Below are positions 59,407 to 64,000 of a stretch of 64,000 nucleotides of DNA, piece after piece. How positions within the stretch are numbered: position 1 is the stretch's first letter; each line of letters starts with the position of its first letter. Source of the stretch: Bacteroidales bacterium (GTDB taxonomy: Bacteria; Bacteroidota; Bacteroidia; Bacteroidales; UBA932); NCBI GenBank assembly GCA_017454905.1, contig JAFTCB010000062.1, positions 186,001-250,000 on the forward strand, given 5' to 3'. Under the pieces are notes generated by a model, which saw only the letters and a list, made by a program, of their open reading frames with translations, was not told where the DNA came from and did no database searches. The position numbers and the translations under genes are program-made.

Positions 59407-60516
59407 TCACGCTCCCTTCAACTTCTGTCGACGCGTCTCGGCGGAGTCGTGGCCGAAGAGCAGGCGCGGCCCTTCGGCGGCACGCCATGCCTTGCTGTCG
59501 AATTCTTCCGGATCCCGGGGACTTACATACGGTCCATCGTGGTCGATCACGAATGACAGGTACGTAATCGGGTAGCCCTGCTCCAGGAACAGCTTTTCGT
59601 AGAATGTCTGCACCTCCCGCGTCACCGGCGGAATCTCCGGAGTAGAATCAGCCGGAGCGGCAGTCGCCCCGGAAAACCGTGCCACCCTCGGCATCGTAAG
59701 AGGGGGGACCGCAAGCGAAGCGCAGCGGTGGGGTCCGACGGAGGAGGACGTTTTCATGGGTGAGCTGCCGGACGGCGCTACTTCGGAGATTCCGTACAGA
59801 TCCGTGGTGTGGGCCAGGATGCGCAGGTTGTTGGCGCGGCAGACAGCCAGGGTGTATTCGTGCAGGAAGCGCGAGTCGGTCTTGAGGTGGACGATGCCGC
59901 CCGGCCGCAGGAAACTGCGGTAACGCTCCAGGAAGAGCGGAGACGACAGGCGGGAATTCTCGCTGCGGAACTGCGGGTCGGAGAAGGTCAGCCAGACCTC
60001 GGAGACTTCGCCCGGCGCAAAAAAGGCCGTGATGAATTCCACGCGGGTCCGCAGGAAGGCCACGTTCGGCAGGCGGTGCTCCGACGCATACTTCGCTCCC
60101 TTCCACAACCGCGCCCCCTTGATATCCACGCCGATATAATTCTGCTCCAGATTCCGCTCCGCAAGGGCGATCGTATACTCCCCCTTCCCGCATCCCAGCT
60201 CCAGGACGATATTGCATTTGCCGGGTGCTGCGGAATCGGCAGTCGCCTCAGAAAACCGTAGCCGCCCTCGGCTCGTAAGAGGGAGGGGCCCGCCGCTTTG
60301 CGGTGGGAAGGGTCCGGCATCGCCGGACGTTTTCTGAGGCGAGCTGCCGTGAAGCGAAGCATCCGGCAAACCCGCAAAAAATTGGTTCCAGTGGCCTTTG
60401 ACGGCGTGGTCGCGCAGGTGGAAGTAGCCGTCGGCGAGGAGTTCCTGCGCCGAGGGCTGCAGGAGGCAGGAGAACGTCTCGTTCTCCGCGAATTTACGCA
60501 ATTTATCGTGTCCCAT
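59407..60516 (-). CDS. trmB: tRNA (guanine-N7)-methyltransferase with two in-frame insertions
   Basis: Methylates G46 of tRNAs using S-adenosylmethionine. It is recognised from VLELGCGKGEYTIALAE (SAM site), NYIGVDIKGARLWKGAKYA, VWLTFSDPQ, HLKTDSRFLHEYTL, and the Bacteroidetes C-terminus (TFYEKLFLEQGYPITYLSFVI). At 369 residues it is about 100 longer than usual. The excess is largely two 37-residue inserts encoded by palindromic elements, at residues 57-93 (before the SAM site) and 250-286 (before the C-terminal helix). Both leave the frame intact. The start at MGHDKLRKFAEN overlaps the gldH end by 14 bases. Confidence 0.92.
   Translation of the reverse strand: MGHDKLRKFAENETFSCLLQPSAQELLADGYFHLRDHAVKGHWNQFFAGLPDASLHGSSPQKTSGDAGPFPPQSGGPLPLTSRGRLRFSEATADSAAPGKCNIVLELGCGKGEYTIALAERNLEQNYIGVDIKGARLWKGAKYASEHRLPNVAFLRTRVEFITAFFAPGEVSEVWLTFSDPQFRSENSRLSSPLFLERYRSFLRPGGIVHLKTDSRFLHEYTLAVCRANNLRILAHTTDLYGISEVAPSGSSPMKTSSSVGPHRCASLAVPPLTMPRVARFSGATAAPADSTPEIPPVTREVQTFYEKLFLEQGYPITYLSFVIDHDGPYVSPRDPEEFDSKAWRAAEGPRLLFGHDSAETRRQKLKGA
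59659..59769 (-). repeat. In-frame palindromic element, copy A (111 bp)
   Basis: Bounded by GGCAGTCGCCCCGGAAAAC on the plus strand and GGCAGCTCACCCATGAAAAC on the minus strand, which are imperfect terminal inverted repeats. Length is 111 bases, exactly 37 codons of trmB, read as GSSPMKTSSSVGPHRCASLA followed by 17 more residues ending RFSGATA. It aligns end to end with copy B at 60238-60348. Confidence 0.85.
60238..60348 (-). repeat. In-frame palindromic element, copy B (111 bp)
   Basis: Ends are GGCAGTCGCCTCAGAAAAC (plus) and GGCAGCTCGCCTCAGAAAAC (minus), a near-perfect terminal inverted repeat. Inside are further hairpins: GTCCGGC-ATC-GCCGGAC (60312-60328) and CCCGCCGC-TTT-GCGGTGGG. Length is again 111 bases, 37 codons of trmB, read as GSSPQKTSGDAGPFPPQSGG followed by 17 residues ending RFSEATA. 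Confidence 0.88.
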
Positions 60517-60931
60517 CTTGCTTCTTGTAAATAACGCCGAGCCCCAGGAAATCCTCCCCCACATCCACCGGACGCACGCTCAACTGCCACTGCCCGGCTT
60601 CCGCCGGCAGCATCCCGCTGCGGTACCGCTCCTTCGTTCCCCGGGTATCCACCGACCGCATATACACCGTCTCCGAGAAACCGTTCCCGGACGGAGCCAG
60701 CCACTGGACATTCAGCCGCACATTATGGACCGGCGTCATCCCGACCCGGCTGTAAAACCAGAAATCATAGGCCGCAGTCGTATCCGTCAGCGGCAAAGAA
60801 AAGACATACACCCCGTCCCGTGCATCTTCCCGGCGGATGAACGTCTCCATCCCGTCCGGCTCCGAACAGGCAGGCAGCATCCCGGCCAGGATGCAAAGCG
60901 CCAGACAGGCACCTATCCCCCGGGACTTCAT
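60503..60931 (-). CDS. gldH: GldH-family lipoprotein
   Basis: A 142-residue lipoprotein (signal ending LAGMLPAC, Cys near residue 22) of the GldH family, named from flavobacterial gliding but kept in many non-gliding Bacteroidales. Typical text is DTTAAYDFWFYSRVGMTPVHNVRLNVQW and a C-terminal QLSVRPVDVGEDFLGLGVIYKK. It starts directly after the ricT-like stop codon, the usual neighbour in this phylum. Its role outside gliding is not known. Confidence 0.86.
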   Translation of the reverse strand: MKSRGIGACLALCILAGMLPACSEPDGMETFIRREDARDGVYVFSLPLTDTTAAYDFWFYSRVGMTPVHNVRLNVQWLAPSGNGFSETVYMRSVDTRGTKERYRSGMLPAEAGQWQLSVRPVDVGEDFLGLGVIYKKQDGTR

Positions 60932-62251
60932 CTATTCTCCGGAATTCTGCGGCGGCTTCGGCCCGCGGTCACGACCGCCCTGCCGGCGTCCGCGGCCCCG
61001 GTTGCCACCGCCATGGCCACCCCGCTCGGGACGCTCGTCCCGCGGCTCGGCGGGCTTCGGCGCAGCTGCGTTCTCATTTCCGCCCTTGGCGGCCGGAGCG
61101 GCAGCCTTGGCCCCCCGGTTCTTCGAACGGTTCTTCCCGCCCCGGGATTTCTTGCGCTTGGGCGCATCGAAACGGCTGATGCTGTCGTCGCCCACCGCCG
61201 TCACGAACTCCGGCACATACGGCTCCGGTTCGGAACGGAGGGACTCGGGCTTCTCTCCGTTGCGGTTCATCTCGATGATGTCCCACACCTCGGCGGCATC
61301 CAGCGGGAACAGTTCCGCGTCTGAAGAGCGGTCATAAGAGAAATACATGACCTCGCGGAGGATGTCCGTCTTGCGCAGCCAGGCCTGGCCGTCCTCGAAC
61401 TCGAGCGGCTCGCTGACCTTGGGGATCCGGGACTGGGCATCCAGGTACGTGGCGACCTCGTAATTGAGGCAGCATTTGAGCTTGCCGCACTGCCCGGCCA
61501 GTTTCTGCGGATTGAGCGAGAGGTCCTGGCAGCGCGCCGCAGCCGTGGAGATGCTCTGGAAAGAAGAAATATAATTGGCGCAGCACAGTTCGCGGCCGCA
61601 GATGCCCAGGCCCCCGATGAGGCCAGCCTCCTGCCGCGCACCGATCTGCTTCATCTCGATGCGGATGCGGAACTCCTCGGCAAACACCTTGATCAGCTGG
61701 CGGAAGTCCACGCGGCCGTCCGCGATATAATAGAAGATGGCCTTGCTGCCGTCTCCCTGGAATTCCACGTCGCCGATTTTCATCTCCAGGCCCATTTCTG
61801 CAGCGATCCGGCGGGCCTTGATCATCGTGTCCTGCTCCCGGGCGATGGCTTCCTGCCACTTCTCGATGTCGCTCTGGCGGGCTTTGCGGTAGATCTTCTT
61901 GAACTGGGTCGTCTCCGGGTCGATCCCGCGGCTGCGCATCTGGCGCCCTACGATCGGGCCCTCGAGGGTCACGATGCCCAGATCCTGCCCCGTCACGGCC
62001 TCCACCACCACCAGGTCGCCCAGGCGGATGCTCTGCGCAGAGTCGTTGACATAAAAGCCCTTGCGGGTATTCTTGAACCGCACTTCGTAGATATTGCGGA
62101 AAGTGCCGTCAGCGGCGTATTTGAGCCAGTTGTAATCCCCCAGCTTGCAGCAGCCGGCGCGATAGGAGCAGCGGGCCTCGCCCGTCTGCTCGTCATGCGT
62201 CACCACGCAGCCGCGGGAACAATCGTATTGGATGGATTCGTTGATCGTCAT
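60932..62251 (-). CDS. PSP1-domain protein (RicT/YaaT-like)
   Basis: A 439-residue protein with a central PSP1 domain (about residues 110-230: YEVRFKNTRKGFYVN through GIVTLEGPIVGR and onward). Cysteines typical of RicT/YaaT are present: CCKLG, CGRELCCANYI and CGKLKCCLNYE. In Bacillus, RicT with partners affects RNA processing and biofilm; in Bacteroidetes the role is unstudied. The C-terminal 70 residues are a low-complexity Lys/Arg/Gly/Ala tail that may bind nucleic acid. The start at MTINESIQYD overlaps the holB-like stop as ATGA. Confidence 0.9.
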   Translation of the reverse strand: MTINESIQYDCSRGCVVTHDEQTGEARCSYRAGCCKLGDYNWLKYAADGTFRNIYEVRFKNTRKGFYVNDSAQSIRLGDLVVVEAVTGQDLGIVTLEGPIVGRQMRSRGIDPETTQFKKIYRKARQSDIEKWQEAIAREQDTMIKARRIAAEMGLEMKIGDVEFQGDGSKAIFYYIADGRVDFRQLIKVFAEEFRIRIEMKQIGARQEAGLIGGLGICGRELCCANYISSFQSISTAAARCQDLSLNPQKLAGQCGKLKCCLNYEVATYLDAQSRIPKVSEPLEFEDGQAWLRKTDILREVMYFSYDRSSDAELFPLDAAEVWDIIEMNRNGEKPESLRSEPEPYVPEFVTAVGDDSISRFDAPKRKKSRGGKNRSKNRGAKAAAPAAKGGNENAAAPKPAEPRDERPERGGHGGGNRGRGRRQGGRDRGPKPPQNSGE

Positions 62252-63231
62252 ATCAGTAAATACAAGCGGTCGGCCATGTCGGCGAAGAGGATCTTCAGGT
62301 TGACATTGCGGCCGATCAGGGTCATCGCCCGGTCCAGCACCTCCAGGGCCTGGCGCGGGAAGGTCTTGCGGCATCGGCCGGCCCAGCGCCGGACCTCCGG
62401 AGGACAATCCCCGAGGCCCTGGACGCCCTGCTGGCAGAGGAACATCTGCCGCAGCCGGTCCGCTGCAAAGATACAAAAAGCTTTGGCACTTTCGCGCGAA
62501 GGGAGGGCTGCAATCCGTTCGGACACCTCAAGGGCGCCCAGCAGGTCCTTCCCCAGCAAAGCCGTCATCAATTCGTCCAGCAGGCCCGCATCCGCGAAAG
62601 CCGTTTCCGCAGCCGCCCCGGAGGGCCGGATACGGATCCGCTGGCAACGGGACGAAATCGTCGTCAGCACTTTCTCCACCTGGTGGCTGATCAGCAGGAA
62701 CTGCGTCTGCTGCGGCGGTTCCTCGATCATCTTGAGCAGGCGGTTGGCAGCCTCGGCATTCATCCGCTCCGGCAGATAGATCACCACCGCCCGATAGCCG
62801 CCTTCCAGCGCACTCAGGGAGAGTTTCTCCAAAAGACGGCGGGACTCCGCGACCGCGATCATCGGGATCTTGCCTTCCAGCCCGAGGGCCTCCAGCAGTT
62901 CCGCTTCGGTGAAAGCGGGATGTTCCGCCACGAGCCGCCTCAGCGGCTCCATATACTGCTCCGACAGCACGCCGGCCGCCGTCGGGAACACGAAATGCAC
63001 ATCCGGATGGATGAGCTTCGCGATTTTGCCGCAGGAAGGGCACTGCCCGCAGGAGTCCCCGCCGCTGCGATGCCTGCAATACAGGTATTGCAGGAATGCG
63101 AGGGCCAGGGGGAACGCGCCCCCTCCGTCATCTTCATGGAAGAGGATGGCGTGGGGCACCCGCCCGACGTCCACCATGCCGATGAGCGCCTGCTTGACTT
63201 CCTGATTGCCCGGCACCTGCGCAAAAGTCAT
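62248..63231 (-). CDS. holB: DNA polymerase III delta-prime-like subunit
   Basis: A 327-residue clamp-loader-type protein. It has the zinc cysteines of the gamma/delta-prime family (CGQCPSCGKI), the segment VIYLPERMNAEAANRLLKMIEEPP, and the sensor-like SSRCQRIRI (SRC motif). There is no GKT P-loop (HEDDGGGAFPLALAFL at that position), so it should not bind ATP, as in delta-prime. The start at MTFAQVPGNQ (63231) overlaps the polyprenyl synthase stop as ATGA, so it is chosen over the ATG 12 bases upstream. It is followed by the RicT-like gene, also by ATGA. Confidence 0.9.
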   Translation of the reverse strand: MTFAQVPGNQEVKQALIGMVDVGRVPHAILFHEDDGGGAFPLALAFLQYLYCRHRSGGDSCGQCPSCGKIAKLIHPDVHFVFPTAAGVLSEQYMEPLRRLVAEHPAFTEAELLEALGLEGKIPMIAVAESRRLLEKLSLSALEGGYRAVVIYLPERMNAEAANRLLKMIEEPPQQTQFLLISHQVEKVLTTISSRCQRIRIRPSGAAAETAFADAGLLDELMTALLGKDLLGALEVSERIAALPSRESAKAFCIFAADRLRQMFLCQQGVQGLGDCPPEVRRWAGRCRKTFPRQALEVLDRAMTLIGRNVNLKILFADMADRLYLLI

Positions 63232-64000
63232 ACTTCCCTCCACATATTGTAGCGGGCGATCTCCGTCAGGAAACCCTTCGCCGGGCCGTCAGAGAATGCC
63301 GCCAGGGCCTCTTCCGCCCGGAGCACCCAGGTCTCCAGCCGCTTGATGGCGAATCCGATGCCGTCGCGCTCGCGTACGAACGCCCGGATCTCGTCGCAGT
63401 ACTCCGGATGGGCCGGGATCTCCCGGACCTTGGCGCGGATCTCCTCTTCGTGCCGGGAGCCCTCCAGGGCACCCAGCAGCGGGAGCGTGATCTTCTGCTC
63501 GCGCAAGTCCACGCCGACCGGCTTGCCCAGGGCATCCGTACCGACATAGTCGAGGATGTCATCCTTGATCTGGAAAGCCTTGCCGAAAGCATCCGCAAAG
63601 GCGCGGGCGGCCGCATATTGCCCAGCCGAAGCTTCGACGGAAAGCGCCGCGGTCTCGGCTGCCGCGCAGAACAGCGACCCGGTCTTGCAATGGATGATCC
63701 GCAGGTAGTCCGCCACTGTCGTATCTCCGGAGGAAGCCTTTTCCATCTGCAGCATCTCTCCTTCCGCCAGGTCTGTCAGCGTCCGGGAGAACAGGGGGAT
63801 GGCCTCGCGGTAGTGGGAAGAACTGACGACCAGGTCCACGGCACGCGCCAGCCAGTAATCCCCGATCAGCACGGCGGCGGAAGGGCCCAGCAGGGCGGCG
63901 ATGGTCGGACGTCCGCGCCGCTCCGTGCTCTTGTCCGCCACGTCGTCATGCATCAGGGTGGCATTGTGGAAAAGCTCCGTGGCAGCGGCATAATGGGCAC
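63228..64000 (-). CDS. Polyprenyl synthetase (N-terminus cut by window edge)
   Basis: Trans-isoprenyl diphosphate synthase making chains for quinones or carrier lipids. The frame enters from the right edge (AHYAAATELFHNATLMHDDVAD), so about 60-80 N-terminal residues are missing. The first aspartate-rich motif reads HDDVAD followed by RRGRPT, and the second reads KDDILDYVG, both complete. Other marks are GDYWLARA and KTGSLFCAAAE. It is coupled by ATGA to the delta-prime gene. Chain length cannot be told from this fragment. Confidence 0.93.
   Translation of the reverse strand, partial: AHYAAATELFHNATLMHDDVADKSTERRGRPTIAALLGPSAAVLIGDYWLARAVDLVVSSSHYREAIPLFSRTLTDLAEGEMLQMEKASSGDTTVADYLRIIHCKTGSLFCAAAETAALSVEASAGQYAAARAFADAFGKAFQIKDDILDYVGTDALGKPVGVDLREQKITLPLLGALEGSRHEEEIRAKVREIPAHPEYCDEIRAFVRERDGIGFAIKRLETWVLRAEEALAAFSDGPAKGFLTEIARYNMWREV

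Noticed and set aside
1-64000. CRISPR arrays, insertion sequences, prophage, rRNA, secretion or toxin-antitoxin systems
   Set aside because: I looked for direct repeats with spacers, transposase motifs, phage structural genes and rRNA signatures on both strands and found none.

Overview
The window is chromosomal DNA from a GC-rich (by eye near 60%) member of the Bacteroidales, probably an uncultured gut or rumen lineage. The evidence is the recurrent Bacteroidetes -7 promoter box TAnnTTTG in front of genes on both strands; a GldH-type lipoprotein next to a RicT/PSP1 gene and a delta-prime subunit gene; a serC-serA-DUF1015 order; an Rnf operon led by an RseC-like gene; a TonB-dependent receptor; and an A2M/PBP1C pair. 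I cannot name the genus. I see no insertion sequence, prophage, CRISPR array or rRNA. One tRNA (Arg, anticodon TCT) lies at 37107-37183. Coding density is very high: no gap exceeds about 180 bases.

Layout. 1-5526 (minus): YigZ-like protein, SerC, SerA, a 76-bp palindrome, DUF1015 protein, RecQ (cut by the window edge). 5567-6130 (plus): a pRiA4b ORF-3-like protein with an acidic tail. 6196-12441 (minus): two deoxynucleoside kinases, acyl-CoA ligase, sugar MFS transporter, ROK sugar kinase and FKBP lipoprotein, closed by a terminator. 12512-18639: MBL-fold hydrolase; a sialidase-like lipoprotein and a duplicated PAP2 phosphatase on the opposite strand; DUF486 membrane protein; PBP1C. 18668-23230: alpha-2-macroglobulin. 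23279-26979: UvrA and a nucleoside kinase. 27035-30163 (plus): EamA transporter, S41 protease, RecO. 30166-32119 (minus): small export protein, unknown protein, PfkB kinase. 32162-34221 (plus): flippase-like protein and AsnA. 34224-37020: AraC regulator facing a TonB-dependent receptor. 37194-40413 (minus): YitT protein, NfnB-like and NfnA-like oxidoreductases. 40502-51131 (minus): a barrel protein, the complete Rnf complex (A, E, G, D, C, B) with RseC, DnaB, a zinc-ribbon protein, a MerR regulator and two M23 peptidases. 51257-56322 (plus): AlaRS, then a single ORF joining an LptF/LptG permease to methionyl-tRNA formyltransferase. 56442-59281 (plus): polyferredoxin membrane protein and a Tat-targeted aldo/keto reductase. 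59407-64000 (minus): TrmB, GldH, RicT, HolB-like and polyprenyl synthase (cut by the edge).

How the genes work together. The Nfn-like pair and the Rnf complex together suggest a ferredoxin/NAD(P)H/ion-gradient hub typical of an anaerobe. The polyferredoxin plus Tat reductase may be a second membrane-linked electron route. The MFS and ROK genes form a sugar uptake and phosphorylation module. A2M and PBP1C form the known envelope-defence pair.

Most unusual features: (1) two 111-bp palindromic elements, each exactly 37 codons, inserted in frame in trmB; (2) the LptG-Fmt fusion; (3) a perfect 17-bp tandem operator with 22-bp spacing between the AraC and TonB receptor genes; (4) many promoters whose -7 box sits only 4-9 bases before the start codon, implying leaderless or nearly leaderless mRNAs.
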